Source of the DNA: Pseudomonas sp. PB120
Lineage (GTDB): Bacteria > Pseudomonadota > Gammaproteobacteria > Pseudomonadales > Pseudomonadaceae
Assembly (NCBI RefSeq): GCF_009761815.1
Contig: NZ_RWIN01000111.1
Coordinates: forward strand, 24,511-88,510
Length of the DNA: 64,000 bases
Direction of reading: 5' to 3'
Part shown: piece by piece, positions 16,041-24,478 of the stretch
How positions within the stretch are numbered: the stretch's first letter is position 1
Layout of the letters: each line of letters starts with the position of its first letter
Notes under the pieces: model-generated
The model's database searches: none
Told to the model about the DNA's origin: nothing
The model's input: the letters and a program-made list of their open reading frames with translations, nothing else
Translations under genes and position numbers: made by a program

Positions 16041-17284
16041 GGTTGTTCAGGCATCAGCGCTCTGATCCGGGCCTCAATAAACCGTCTCTCCGGCACCTGC
16101 TGCGTCAACTCGAGCGCCCGCTCGTACGCCGCCCTCGCCTCTTCCACCCGCCCCAACTGCCGACAGAATTCCGCCCGCGCCGAATGCGCCAGGTAGTAAT
16201 CCAGCAACTCCCCCCGCGCCAGAATCCCTTCGACCAACGTCAGCGCCGCCAACGGACCATCCCGTTTCGAGATCGCCGCCGCACGGTTCAACTCGATCAC
16301 CGGCGAAGGCACTGCCGCCAACAGCACTTCATACAACCCCACGATCTGCGCCCAGTCCGTGTCCTGCGCCGTTGGTGCTTCGGCATGCACCGCCGCAATC
16401 GCCGCTTGCAGGCAGTAAGGCCCGAATTGCCCCGTCGCCAGCGCCCGCTCTATCAACGCGCAGCCTTCGGCAATCAACCCGGCATCCCACAACGAACGGT
16501 CCTGCTCATCCAGCACGATCAGTTCACCACTGGCCGAGGCTCGCGCCGGGCGCCGCGATTCATGCAGCAGCATCAGCGCCAGCAACCCCATCACCTCCGC
16601 TTCGGGCAACAACTCCATGAGCAATCGGCCGAGTCGAATCGCCTCGCGCGTCAGCTCTTCGCGGGTGAGTTCAGCGCCGACAGACGCCGAATAGCCTTCG
16701 TTGAACACCAGGTAAATCACCCGCAGCACGCTGTCGAGACGTTCAGGCAACTCGGCCAGGGTCGGCACTTGATAAGGGATTTTGGCGTCACGAATCTTGG
16801 CTTTCGCCCGCACGATACGCTGGGCAATGGTCGCCGGCGCCGAGAGAAACGCCCGGGCAATTTCTTCCGTGGTCAGGTCGCAGACTTCGCGCAGCGTCAA
16901 CGGAACCTGGGCGTCCGCCGCGAGTGCCGGGTGACAACAGGTGAAGATCAGGCGCAGGCGATCATCTTCCACATCCTCGTCACTCCATTCGGTCTGCTCG
17001 AGCAACTCCAGTTGCGCGATCAGCAGCGGCTGCGACGCCCGAAAGCGCGCACGCCGGCGCAGCACGTCAATCGCCTTGAAACGCCCGGTGGACACCAGCC
17101 AGGTGCGCGGGTTGTCCGGCACACCGTCGCGCTGCCAGCGCTCGACCGCGACGAAAAACGCCTCGTGCAAAGCCTCTTCGGCGAGATCGAAATCGCCGAG
17201 CAGACGGATCAGCGTCGCCAGAATTCGCCGCGAGTCTTCGCGGTAAACCTGCTCGACCCGAGCCGTAACCGACACATCAGGCAT
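16034..17284 (-). CDS. ECF42-type RNA polymerase sigma factor
   Basis: A 416-residue sigma factor, about twice the usual ECF length. Sigma region 2 (residues 10-80, with the FDLAEEALHEAFFVAVERW motif) and region 4 (about 110-165) are followed by a C-terminal extension of about 230 residues with TPR-like helical pairs (near the end, AEFCRQLGRVEEARAAYERALEL). This is the ECF42 group, which has no classical anti-sigma factor and is genetically linked to DGPF/YCII proteins, as here. The extension is thought to regulate activity. The stop lies within the outer edge of the REP doublet. Confidence 0.88.
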   Translation of the reverse strand: MPDVSVTARVEQVYREDSRRILATLIRLLGDFDLAEEALHEAFFVAVERWQRDGVPDNPRTWLVSTGRFKAIDVLRRRARFRASQPLLIAQLELLEQTEWSDEDVEDDRLRLIFTCCHPALAADAQVPLTLREVCDLTTEEIARAFLSAPATIAQRIVRAKAKIRDAKIPYQVPTLAELPERLDSVLRVIYLVFNEGYSASVGAELTREELTREAIRLGRLLMELLPEAEVMGLLALMLLHESRRPARASASGELIVLDEQDRSLWDAGLIAEGCALIERALATGQFGPYCLQAAIAAVHAEAPTAQDTDWAQIVGLYEVLLAAVPSPVIELNRAAAISKRDGPLAALTLVEGILARGELLDYYLAHSARAEFCRQLGRVEEARAAYERALELTQQVPERRFIEARIRALMPEQPL

Positions 17285-17341
17285 CAGTCGGGCATGCCGT
17301 CAAAGGGCTGTGGGTTCATGGGATCTCCTGTGCTTTTTGAC

Positions 17342-17686
17342 TCACGGATTCAACTGGCGAACAGGGCGCACCTCGACGCAGCCGACCCGCGCCGCCGGAA
17401 TGTTGCCCGCGACCTGGATCGCCTCATTCAGGTCCTTGGCATCGATCAGGTAGAAGCCGGCCAACTGCTCCTTGGTTTCGGCGAACGGGCCGTCGGTGAT
17501 CGACAACTTGCCGTTGCGCATACGCACAGTGGTGGCGGTCTGCACCGATTCCAGCGCCTCGGCCGCAATCATGCGCCCGCTGCCCTGGATCGACTCGGAA
17601 TACGCCAGGCACTCGGCATCATGCGGGCTGTCGGGCTGGCTGTGCAGCTCCTGTTCGTTGCTGTAGACCAGGCATAAATACTTCAT
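17342..17686 (-). CDS. DGPF/YCII-related protein
   Basis: A 114-residue ferredoxin-like-fold protein of the YCII-related (DGPF) family. The signature reads ITDGPFAETKEQLAGFYLIDAKDLNEA. These proteins are usual partners and targets of ECF42 sigma factors, but their activity is undefined. I start at ATG 17686, preceded by GGGAG; the longer frame from 17713 lacks a site. It lies 57 nt upstream of the sigma gene on the same strand. Confidence 0.85.
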   Translation of the reverse strand: MKYLCLVYSNEQELHSQPDSPHDAECLAYSESIQGSGRMIAAEALESVQTATTVRMRNGKLSITDGPFAETKEQLAGFYLIDAKDLNEAIQVAGNIPAARVGCVEVRPVRQLNP

Positions 17687-17754
17687 GGGGTTCTCCCGGA
17701 TCGAACTAATCAACTATGGCTGCTGATGCACGTTGGGGTGGCAGTTCCCGACGA

Positions 17755-18180
17755 TCAGGGTTCGAGGTTGAACAGCGCGGCGCCGCTGGCCATGTCGAAC
17801 GGGGCCGACCAGTGTTCATGGACGATGCGCCATTGCCCGGCCTCGCGGCGATAGCACGCAGTGCCGCGCATCCAGCAGGCCTGGGTTTCGCCCTTGTCGT
17901 TGGTGCCACCGCAATGGGCCAGCCAGTGGGCGAAGGCGATGTGCTCGTCCGCCACGATATTCATGTGGTCGAAGTCGAATTTGTGCGGGCCCGGGCACAT
18001 TTCCATGCAGGCCAGCCAATGGTCGCGGTAGGCGGCCTTACCCCGGAATTGCAGGGCCTTGACGGCGTCGAAAGAGACGATGTCATCGCCGTAGAACGTC
18101 ATGATTTTATCGACGTCCTTAGCGATCACCGCCTGGCGATAACGGTCGATCAAGGCCTGGATTTCGGTGGTTGCGGTCAT
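17755..18180 (-). CDS. SnoaL-like / NTF2-fold protein
   Basis: A 141-residue protein of the SnoaL-like polyketide-cyclase/DUF4440 fold. The typical start is IQALIDRYRQAVIAKDVDKIMTFYGDDIVSFDA, and it ends with WRIVHEHWSAPFD. Such folds are ketosteroid-isomerase-like; the reaction is not predictable. Start 18180 has GGAG at good spacing. It precedes the DGPF and ECF42 genes in the same direction (68-nt gap), so it is probably the first gene of that operon. Confidence 0.8.
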   Translation of the reverse strand: MTATTEIQALIDRYRQAVIAKDVDKIMTFYGDDIVSFDAVKALQFRGKAAYRDHWLACMEMCPGPHKFDFDHMNIVADEHIAFAHWLAHCGGTNDKGETQACWMRGTACYRREAGQWRIVHEHWSAPFDMASGAALFNLEP

Positions 18181-18321
18181 GATGGCTCTCCGTGTTTTTT
18201 TGTTGTGAGACACCCTTAGTCGTGTGGCGAATCGCCAAATCGACAGTCGAAATAAAAATAGTCCACGAGCACAAACTCGTTAGACTCCGCGGCTCCTATG
18301 TGATGGAAAAAGGACACTCCA

Positions 18322-18807
18322 GTGACAACCCGACTCGTGCCTTACGAAAGCCTGAAAGCGCTGCAGCGCCAGCAGGTCGAGGCCATCGAAGTACATCCGG
18401 AACAGATCAGGTTTTCCGGCGACATTCACGGTGCATTGCACACCTTGCTGTCCAAACCCGGCCCTGGCGTCAAAGGCTTTGCCCTGCTGGCCGACGACAT
18501 CCCGGTCGCTTTCCTGCTGCTCAAACGCCCGCCAGTTTTACCCGCCTGGGCCGATGAACACAGCGCCACCCTGCATGCACTGCAAGTGGATCAGCGGGCT
18601 CAGGGCAAAGGGTACGGCAAGGCTTGTCTGCAAGCCCTGCCCGACGTGGCACGTCAGGCCTGGCCAGAAATTCGAGGGTTGGAGTTGTCGGTGGATGCGG
18701 ACAATGCGGCCGCCATCGCGCTTTATGCGAAATTCGGCTGGGTCGACAGTGGTGAGGCTTACAAGGGCCGGATTGGGTATGAGCGGCGGATGGGACTTAT
18801 TTTCTGA
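18322..18807 (+). CDS. GNAT family N-acetyltransferase
   Basis: A 161-residue acetyl-CoA-dependent acyltransferase. The conserved acetyl-CoA pyrophosphate-binding loop is ALQVDQRAQGKGYGKACL (about 93-110), and the C-terminal motif is NAAAIALYAKFGWVDSGE. The substrate is unknown. It diverges from the SnoaL/DGPF/ECF42 operon. Confidence 0.85.
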   Translation: MTTRLVPYESLKALQRQQVEAIEVHPEQIRFSGDIHGALHTLLSKPGPGVKGFALLADDIPVAFLLLKRPPVLPAWADEHSATLHALQVDQRAQGKGYGKACLQALPDVARQAWPEIRGLELSVDADNAAAIALYAKFGWVDSGEAYKGRIGYERRMGLIF

Positions 18808-18821
18808 GGTTTTCACCTCTC

Positions 18822-18943
18822 CCTGTAGGAGCGAGCCGGCTCCGGGCGGCGTTCCGACGATGGCGGCCTGTCAGTCAACATAGATGTTGAATATTAAGCC
18901 GTCATCGTCGGAACGCCGCCCGGAGCAGGCTCGCTCCCACAGG
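18822..18943. repeat. REP doublet (CGGGCGGCGTTCCGACGA type)
   Basis: Halves carry GGCTCCGGGCGGCGTTCC and its inverse, between two convergent acetyltransferase genes. Confidence 0.85.
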
Positions 18944-18962
18944 TTATTGGTCAGCTTTAGGT

Positions 18963-19451
18963 TCAGAGGTTGAGGACCATCTCATGCCACGCCATCCCGC
19001 CATGGTCGGACGCCGAGGGCTTGATGTAGGCGAAGCCAAATCCGGCGTAGAGCGGAATATGCCTTTCTTTGCACATCAAATGGAGGGTGGTTTTGCCCAG
19101 CCCACGCATCCGCTCGATGAACTCGCCCATCAACCGCTTGGCCAAGCCCAGCCCCTGGAAATCCGGGTGCACCACCACCGACATGATCACCACGTGCGGC
19201 CCGGCCGGGTCGTGGCCGATCAACTCCTTGAACGCCTCGTCCGACATTTCAACCTCAAACGCCGCACCGGAGTTGATGAAGCCGGCGACCACACCGTCGA
19301 CTTCCGCCACGATAAAGCCTTCGGGCCAGGTGGCGATGCGGGTGGCAATTTTTTCCCGGGTGGCGGCTTCGTCGCCTTCATAGGCGACGGTTTCGATGGC
19401 GTAGCAACGGTCCAGGTCAGCAGGTGTGACGTTGCGGATGACGGTGTTCAT
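18963..19451 (-). CDS. GNAT family N-acetyltransferase
   Basis: A 162-residue GNAT enzyme. The acetyl-CoA-binding core is VVIMSVVVHPDFQGLGLAKRLMGEF (about 88-112), preceded by the beta strand GFIVAEVDGVVAGFI. The C-terminal LMCKERHIPLYAGFGF resembles arylalkylamine-type acetyltransferases, a hint only. It is separate from the acetyltransferase at 18322, and the two share only the fold. Confidence 0.83.
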   Translation of the reverse strand: MNTVIRNVTPADLDRCYAIETVAYEGDEAATREKIATRIATWPEGFIVAEVDGVVAGFINSGAAFEVEMSDEAFKELIGHDPAGPHVVIMSVVVHPDFQGLGLAKRLMGEFIERMRGLGKTTLHLMCKERHIPLYAGFGFAYIKPSASDHGGMAWHEMVLNL

Positions 19452-19495
19452 GGCAGCTCGGAATCAACGATGGAAAGGCTGGCGATCATAAGTGA

Positions 19496-19972
19496 TTACG
19501 CCTTGAGCGGCAGCCAGATTTCCAGCACGCCGGTGCGTTTGAAGTCGGCGCTGTAGCGTTCGAACTCAGGAGCGTCTGCGGCTTGATAGCCCGACTGCGG
19601 CAGCCAGGTTTTCCAGATGTAGTGAAAGGTCTGGGGCAAAGTGTCCAGCGGTCCCTTGTGCTCGAACACGGCGTAATGCTGAGGTTGAACTTCGACCCAG
19701 CGGTATTGATCAGGCAGGTCGTCGAGCTTGCTGATCTGGACACCCGCGATGTATTCGAAACCGCCCTTCCCGTCCGGATTGCAGCAGATGCCGTAAGTCA
19801 CTTCGTCGACTTGCCCGGGAACATTCCCGATGTAGGGTTCGAATTTTTTCCAGACGGCGGGAATGTCTCCCCGGGTTTGCGGGGTAAATCGTTCACCAAA
19901 TCCCGCAATCAACAGGAAGTGCCCGTGTTCGAAGCGTGGTCCAGTCGGTTCGACGCCTGTTTGCTCATCCAT
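19496..19972 (-). CDS. GyrI-like small-molecule-binding domain protein
   Basis: A 158-residue stand-alone GyrI-like/AraC effector-binding domain (SOUL-like fold). Typical features are the IPAVWKKFEPYIGNVPG segment, QPQHYAVFEHKGPLDTLPQTFHYIWKTWLP and the final LEIWLPLK. Stand-alone members bind hydrophobic or cationic compounds, and some hydrolyse cyclopropanoid toxins. It has no DNA-binding domain. It is 44 nt upstream of the acetyltransferase gene on the same strand, so the two may be co-transcribed. Confidence 0.82.
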   Translation of the reverse strand: MDEQTGVEPTGPRFEHGHFLLIAGFGERFTPQTRGDIPAVWKKFEPYIGNVPGQVDEVTYGICCNPDGKGGFEYIAGVQISKLDDLPDQYRWVEVQPQHYAVFEHKGPLDTLPQTFHYIWKTWLPQSGYQAADAPEFERYSADFKRTGVLEIWLPLKA

Positions 19973-20039
19973 GACTCGACTCCTGGTTCAAAAAAGTGGG
20001 TTCGGCTGGGAGTATAGAAGCCAAACCCGATTCGCCCAC

Positions 20040-20705
20040 TTACAGGGCGTGCAACTGCTCGACGGCACCCGCGCCGACAAACTCGTTGTAACCGGATAGG
20101 ATCACGTACACCGCGAAATAGCAGAAGATCGCCGCCGATGCCATGTAGGAGTACCGCAACAGTTTGTCGCCCAGCAACCGGCCGCCATGACTCGCGGCGA
20201 AGCACAATCCCGCACTCCAGAGCAGTCCCGCGAAGAAGAACCCGCTCAGGAACAATGCCGAACTGACGGGGCCCGCCGCGCCGGAACGAGCGATCAAGGT
20301 GCCGCCCACTGCGGCGAACCAGAGGATCGCGCTGGGTGACGACATCGCGAGGAAAATGCCGCGAAAAAACTCTTTGCGATGGGAGTTGTGGCCGACTTCG
20401 GCGGTCTGCGCCAACACCGCTTCATGGTGAATCGCCGAGTAGATCATCTTCGCCGCGAAATAAATCAGCAGCGCCGAACCGCCGATCCACAACACCCAGC
20501 GCACGGTTTCGTATTGCAGCAAAACGGTCATGCCCGCCAGGGCCAGCACCGCGTAGATCAGGTCGCCGACACAGGTCCCCAACCCCAGCGCAAACCCCTG
20601 GAAATAGCCGCGTTGCATGGCCAGCGTGATCATCGCGATATTGGCCACGCCGATATCCAGGCACAACGAAAGGCTCAGCAAAAAGCCGCTGCTAAATTCC
20701 ATCAA
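20040..20705 (-). CDS. LysE/RhtB family amino-acid exporter
   Basis: A 221-residue inner-membrane protein with six hydrophobic segments and the LysE-type motif region GFALGLGTCVGDLIYAVLALAG (about 35-56). Members export amino acids or homoserine derivatives; the substrate is unknown. It is divergent from the aminotransferase gene, which may be relevant if the exporter handles its products, but that is speculative. Confidence 0.83.
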   Translation of the reverse strand: MMEFSSGFLLSLSLCLDIGVANIAMITLAMQRGYFQGFALGLGTCVGDLIYAVLALAGMTVLLQYETVRWVLWIGGSALLIYFAAKMIYSAIHHEAVLAQTAEVGHNSHRKEFFRGIFLAMSSPSAILWFAAVGGTLIARSGAAGPVSSALFLSGFFFAGLLWSAGLCFAASHGGRLLGDKLLRYSYMASAAIFCYFAVYVILSGYNEFVGAGAVEQLHAL

Positions 20706-20841
20706 CCGATTTCCTTCGGAAAAAATTGTTTACACACTGGCTGGACAGTGTGCCACGACAGCCCTTACATTCCGCAACAGGTCACCGCAGTGACCAGCGT
20801 CGCTCGGACGGTTCCGGGCGCTTACGTTATCCGAGGCAACA

Positions 20842-22053
20842 ATGGCCGAACAAGGTTCGCCGCGCCGTTTTTCGCGCATAGATCGACTCCCCCCTTACGT
20901 TTTCAACATCACCGCCGAGCTGAAGATGGCCGCCCGTCGTCGTGGCGAAGACATCATCGACTTGAGCATGGGCAACCCCGACGGCCCCACGCCGCCGCAC
21001 ATTGTCGAAAAGCTCGTCACCGTCGCCCAGCGCGAAGACACCCATGGCTACTCGACGTCCAAGGGCATCCCGCGCCTGCGCCGGGCGATTTCCAACTGGT
21101 ACAAGGATCGCTACGAGGTCGACATCGACCCCGAAACCGAAGCCATCGTCACCATCGGTTCCAAGGAAGGCCTGGCGCACTTGATGCTGGCCACCCTCGA
21201 CCAGGGCGACACGGTACTGGTGCCGAACCCGAGCTACCCGATTCACATCTACGGTGCCGTGATTGCCGGCGCCCAGGTGCGGTCGGTGCCGCTGGTTCCG
21301 GGCGTGGACTTCTTCGCCGAACTGGAACGGGCCATTCGCGGCTCGATCCCGAAACCGAAAATGATGATCCTCGGCTTCCCGTCCAACCCGACCGCGCAGT
21401 GCGTGGAGCTGGACTTCTTCGAGCGGGTGATCGCCCTCGCCAAACAGTACGACGTACTGGTGGTGCACGACCTGGCCTACGCCGACATCGTCTACGACGG
21501 CTGGAAAGCCCCGTCGATCATGCAGGTGCCCGGCGCCAAGGACATCGCGGTGGAGTTTTTCACCCTGTCCAAGAGCTACAACATGGCCGGCTGGCGCGTC
21601 GGTTTCATGGTCGGTAACGCCGAACTGGTCAACGCCCTGGCGCGGATCAAGAGTTACCACGACTACGGCACGTTCACCCCGCTGCAAGTCGCCGCCATTG
21701 CAGCGCTGGAAGGCGATCAGCAATGCGTGCTCGACATCGCCGAGCAATACCGCCAGCGACGCAACGTGCTGGTCAAAGGCCTGCATGAATTGGGCTGGAT
21801 GGTCGAAAACCCGAAAGCGTCGATGTACGTCTGGGCCAAGATTCCCGAGGCGTATGCGCATCTGGGTTCGCTGGAATTCGCCAAGAAGCTGCTGGCCGAA
21901 GCGAAAGTCTGCGTCTCGCCGGGTGTCGGGTTCGGGGAATATGGGGATGATCATGTGCGCTTCGCACTGATCGAAAACCAGGACCGGATTCGTCAGGCCG
22001 TACGCGGGATTCGCGGGATGTTCCGGGCGGATGGGTTGGTCAGTAAATCCTGA
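20842..22053 (+). CDS. alaC: Alanine transaminase AlaC-type aminotransferase
   Basis: A 403-residue PLP-dependent class I aminotransferase. The PLP lysine is Lys244 in TLSKSYNMAGWRVGF; other signatures are NPSYPIH, GFPSNPTAQCV and HDLAYADI, the last with the PLP-ring Asp/Tyr. Overall similarity is to AlaC, which makes alanine from pyruvate and glutamate. The start is preceded by GAGG. It is a single gene ending before a REP doublet and a bidirectional terminator. Confidence 0.87.
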   Translation: MAEQGSPRRFSRIDRLPPYVFNITAELKMAARRRGEDIIDLSMGNPDGPTPPHIVEKLVTVAQREDTHGYSTSKGIPRLRRAISNWYKDRYEVDIDPETEAIVTIGSKEGLAHLMLATLDQGDTVLVPNPSYPIHIYGAVIAGAQVRSVPLVPGVDFFAELERAIRGSIPKPKMMILGFPSNPTAQCVELDFFERVIALAKQYDVLVVHDLAYADIVYDGWKAPSIMQVPGAKDIAVEFFTLSKSYNMAGWRVGFMVGNAELVNALARIKSYHDYGTFTPLQVAAIAALEGDQQCVLDIAEQYRQRRNVLVKGLHELGWMVENPKASMYVWAKIPEAYAHLGSLEFAKKLLAEAKVCVSPGVGFGEYGDDHVRFALIENQDRIRQAVRGIRGMFRADGLVSKS

Positions 22054-22086
22054 CACCTGACACAAAAACCTGTGGGAATCACACTA

Positions 22087-22220
22087 CTGTGGCGAGGGAG
22101 CTTGCTCCCGCTCGGCTGCGAAGCAGTCGTAAAACCGGAAAACGCGTTCTTCCTGATGTATCGCGGTGTCTGGTATGGGGCCGCTTCGCAGCCCAGCGGG
22201 AGCAAGCTCCCTCGCCACAA
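22087..22220. repeat. REP doublet (GGGAGCTTGCTCCC type)
   Basis: TGGCGAGGGAGCTTGCTCCC and the inverse copy flank a spacer between alaC and gntT. Confidence 0.88.
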
Positions 22221-22249
22221 GAAGTGCACGTCACAATATTCTTTTCAAC

Positions 22250-22277
22250 AAAAAAACCGCATCACTGCGGTTTTTTT
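22250..22277. terminator. Bidirectional rho-independent terminator
   Basis: AAAAAAACCGCA and TGCGGTTTTTTT form a hairpin with T-runs on both strands. It can end both alaC (+) and gntT (-). Confidence 0.85.
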
Positions 22278-22294
22278 GTATTTGCCGAATGTGC

Positions 22295-23647
22295 TTAGAC
22301 AAACATCGACAACAGCAGGATAAAGCCCAGCGCCACCACGGACAGGATGGTTTCCATCGCTGTCCAGGTCTTGAAGGTTTCCGCCACGGTCATGTTGAAG
22401 TACTGCTTCACCAGCCAGAAACCGGCGTCGTTGACGTGCGACAAGATCAACGAACCGGCACCGGTGGCCAGCACCAACAGCTCACGGTTCACACCCGGAA
22501 TCATCCCCACCACCGGCACCACAATGCCCGCGCCGGTAATGGTCGCCACGGTCGCCGAACCGGTTGCCACGCGAATCACCGCCGCCACCAGCCAGGCCAG
22601 CAGGATCGGCGAGATCTGTGCGTTGACCGCCATGTGGCCGATCACGTCACCCACGCCGCTGGTCACCAGCATCTGCTTGAAGCCACCACCGGCACCGATG
22701 ATCAGAATGATCGCGGCGGTCGGCGCAAGGCTCGCGTCGAGCAATTTCAGGATGCGTTTGGAGTCGATACCCTGGCGATGGCCGAAGGTGTAGAGCGACA
22801 ACAACAACGCCAGCAACAACGCGGAGATCGGGTGACCGACCAGGTCCATGAAGGTGCGGAAGAAGTTGCCATCCGGCAGCGCCACGTCGGCGAAGGTCTT
22901 GAGCAACATCAGGAACACCGGCAACAGCACGGTGACCAGGGTGATGCCGAAGCTTGGCAGGTCGGCGGATTCCGGCTCGCGGGCCAGTTGATCCACCAGT
23001 TCCTGGTTCGGATGACCCGGGATGTATTTGGCGATGAACGTGCCGTAGATCGGGCCGGCAATGATGGCCGTCGGCAGCGCAACGATCAGGCCGTACAGAA
23101 TGGTTTTACCGATGTCGGCACCGAACACGCCGATGGCCAGCAGCGGGCCCGGGTGCGGTGGCACCAGGCCGTGTACCGCGGACAGACCGGCCAGCAGCGG
23201 GATACCGATCTTGATGATCGACACGCCGGTACGCCGCGCAACGATGAACACCAGCGGGATCAGCAGTACAAAACCGATTTCGAAGAACAGCGGGATGCCG
23301 ACCAGGAAGGCCGCGAACATCATCGCCCACTGCACCTTTTCCTTGCCGAACGCCCGGATCAGGGTCTGGGCAATCTGATCCGCCCCGCCCGACTCGGCCA
23401 TCATTTTGCCGAGCATGGTGCCCAGCGCCAGGATGATGCCGACGAAGCCGAGCACGCCACCGAAGCCGTCCTGGAACGCCTTGATGATGGTGCCGATCGG
23501 CATGCCGGACGTCAGCCCGAGAAAGGCGGCGGCAATGATCAGGGCAATGAACGGGTGAAGCTTGAACTTGGTGATCAGGACAATAAGCCCGATGACCGTG
23601 ACCACTGCATCAAGCAGCAGGAACGTCTCGTGGGACATGCCAAACAT
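22295..23647 (-). CDS. gntT: Gluconate permease (GntP family)
   Basis: A 450-residue H+/gluconate symporter with about 14 membrane segments. GntP-family landmarks include the VPPHPGPLLAIGVFGADIGKT loop in the middle and the C-terminal SHVNDAGFWLVKQYFNMT. It imports gluconate for the kinase encoded next. The start at 23647 is preceded by GGAG. A GntR-like operator (23704-23718) and an AACAACAA-rich leader lie upstream, so it appears to have its own promoter as well as read-through from gntK. Confidence 0.92.
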   Translation of the reverse strand: MFGMSHETFLLLDAVVTVIGLIVLITKFKLHPFIALIIAAAFLGLTSGMPIGTIIKAFQDGFGGVLGFVGIILALGTMLGKMMAESGGADQIAQTLIRAFGKEKVQWAMMFAAFLVGIPLFFEIGFVLLIPLVFIVARRTGVSIIKIGIPLLAGLSAVHGLVPPHPGPLLAIGVFGADIGKTILYGLIVALPTAIIAGPIYGTFIAKYIPGHPNQELVDQLAREPESADLPSFGITLVTVLLPVFLMLLKTFADVALPDGNFFRTFMDLVGHPISALLLALLLSLYTFGHRQGIDSKRILKLLDASLAPTAAIILIIGAGGGFKQMLVTSGVGDVIGHMAVNAQISPILLAWLVAAVIRVATGSATVATITGAGIVVPVVGMIPGVNRELLVLATGAGSLILSHVNDAGFWLVKQYFNMTVAETFKTWTAMETILSVVALGFILLLSMFV

Positions 23648-23662
23648 TAGGGGTGTCTCCTG

Positions 23663-23676
23663 GTTGTTGTTGTTAT
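23663..23676 (-). promoter_or_regulatory. Crc/Hfq CA-type motif before gntT
   Basis: The minus strand reads AATAACAACAACAA just upstream of the Shine-Dalgarno GGAG, matching the AANAANAA target of Hfq/Crc translational repression. Confidence 0.6.
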
Positions 23677-23703
23677 TAAAGCGGGTAATTCGCAGGCCGA
23701 CAG

Positions 23704-23718
23704 GACAGCGCTATCTTT
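23704..23718 (-). promoter_or_regulatory. GntR-like operator, copy 1 (before gntT)
   Basis: Forward GACAGCGCTATCTTT (minus AAAGATAGCGCTGTC) is one of three near-identical sites in the gnt module. It fits my recollection of the Pseudomonas GntR consensus, AAG-N-TAGCGCT. Confidence 0.7.
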
Positions 23719-23729
23719 TTCGGCGGCAC

Positions 23730-24263
23730 TCATACGGCTTGTTTCAGGCCGTTGGCCAGCCACCAGATGTGCGCCTGCTTCGCCAATTGGTCGACGCTAT
23801 GGGTGGACGCGTCCAGAGCCAGGGTCAGGGGCTCGCCAACAGGTGATTCAAGGGTCGCGAACTGGCTGTCGATCAAGGTCGACGGCATGAAGTGGCCCGG
23901 CCGATGGGAAACACGGTCGGCGGCGACTTCAGGCGTGAGTTCAAGAAACACAAAGCCCAGGCCCGGCAAGGCACTGCGCAGGACTTCGCGGTAACTGTGT
24001 TTGAGCGCCGAGCAGGTCAGCACCGGACGCTGGCCCGTGGCGTCGACGCGACGCAGTTCAACGCACAGGCTGTCGAGCCAGCCGGCGCGGTCCTCGTCGT
24101 TCAGGGGAATACCCGCGCTCATCTTTTCGATATTGGCGGCAGGGTGGAAAGTATCGCCTTCAATGGCAGTGGCGCTGCTGAGCTCGCACAGGGCATCGCA
24201 GACGCTTGTCTTGCCGCAACCGGCAACGCCCATGATGACCAGGGCGGTGATGGGATGATTCAT
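23730..24263 (-). CDS. gntK: Gluconokinase
   Basis: A 177-residue kinase that phosphorylates gluconate to 6-phosphogluconate, the entry point of the Entner-Doudoroff pathway. The Walker A loop is GVAGCGKTS at 12-20. EGDTFHPAANIEKMSAGIPLNDEDRAGW is the gluconokinase substrate segment, and VSHRPGHFMPSTLIDSQFATLE the conserved C-terminal part. It lies upstream of gntT on the same strand and divergent from gntR. Confidence 0.93.
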   Translation of the reverse strand: MNHPITALVIMGVAGCGKTSVCDALCELSSATAIEGDTFHPAANIEKMSAGIPLNDEDRAGWLDSLCVELRRVDATGQRPVLTCSALKHSYREVLRSALPGLGFVFLELTPEVAADRVSHRPGHFMPSTLIDSQFATLESPVGEPLTLALDASTHSVDQLAKQAHIWWLANGLKQAV

Positions 24264-24281
24264 GTAACACCTCAGCGCGCA

Positions 24282-24296
24282 GACAGCGCTACCTTT
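24282..24296. promoter_or_regulatory. GntR-like operator, copy 2 (before gntK)
   Basis: GACAGCGCTACCTTT, 19 bp upstream of the gntK start. Confidence 0.72.
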
Positions 24297-24432
24297 GCCA
24301 GTTATGACACTAGACGAAAAGTAGAAGTTGCCGACGCCTTCTTGTCATTTTTGTGGGTTGCAGCATGTTCGTTCCCAACGCCGAAAAGCGAGGTTCAGGC
24401 AAAACTCGCTTACGCATTTGCAGCTGCTTCGG

Positions 24433-24447
24433 GACAGCGCTACCTTA
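24433..24447. promoter_or_regulatory. GntR-like operator, copy 3 (before gntR)
   Basis: GACAGCGCTACCTTA, 32 bp upstream of gntR, consistent with autoregulation. Confidence 0.72.
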
Positions 24448-24478
24448 GTGCCTTGAATTTTGTTTGGCAAGCCGCCCG

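Noticed and set aside
16043..17677. 544-residue plus-strand frame opposite the ECF42 and DGPF genes
   Set aside because: Spans two genuine opposite-strand genes and has no recognisable domain.
22166..23650. 494-residue plus-strand frame opposite gntT
   Set aside because: His/Gln/Arg-rich antisense shadow of a clear gluconate permease.
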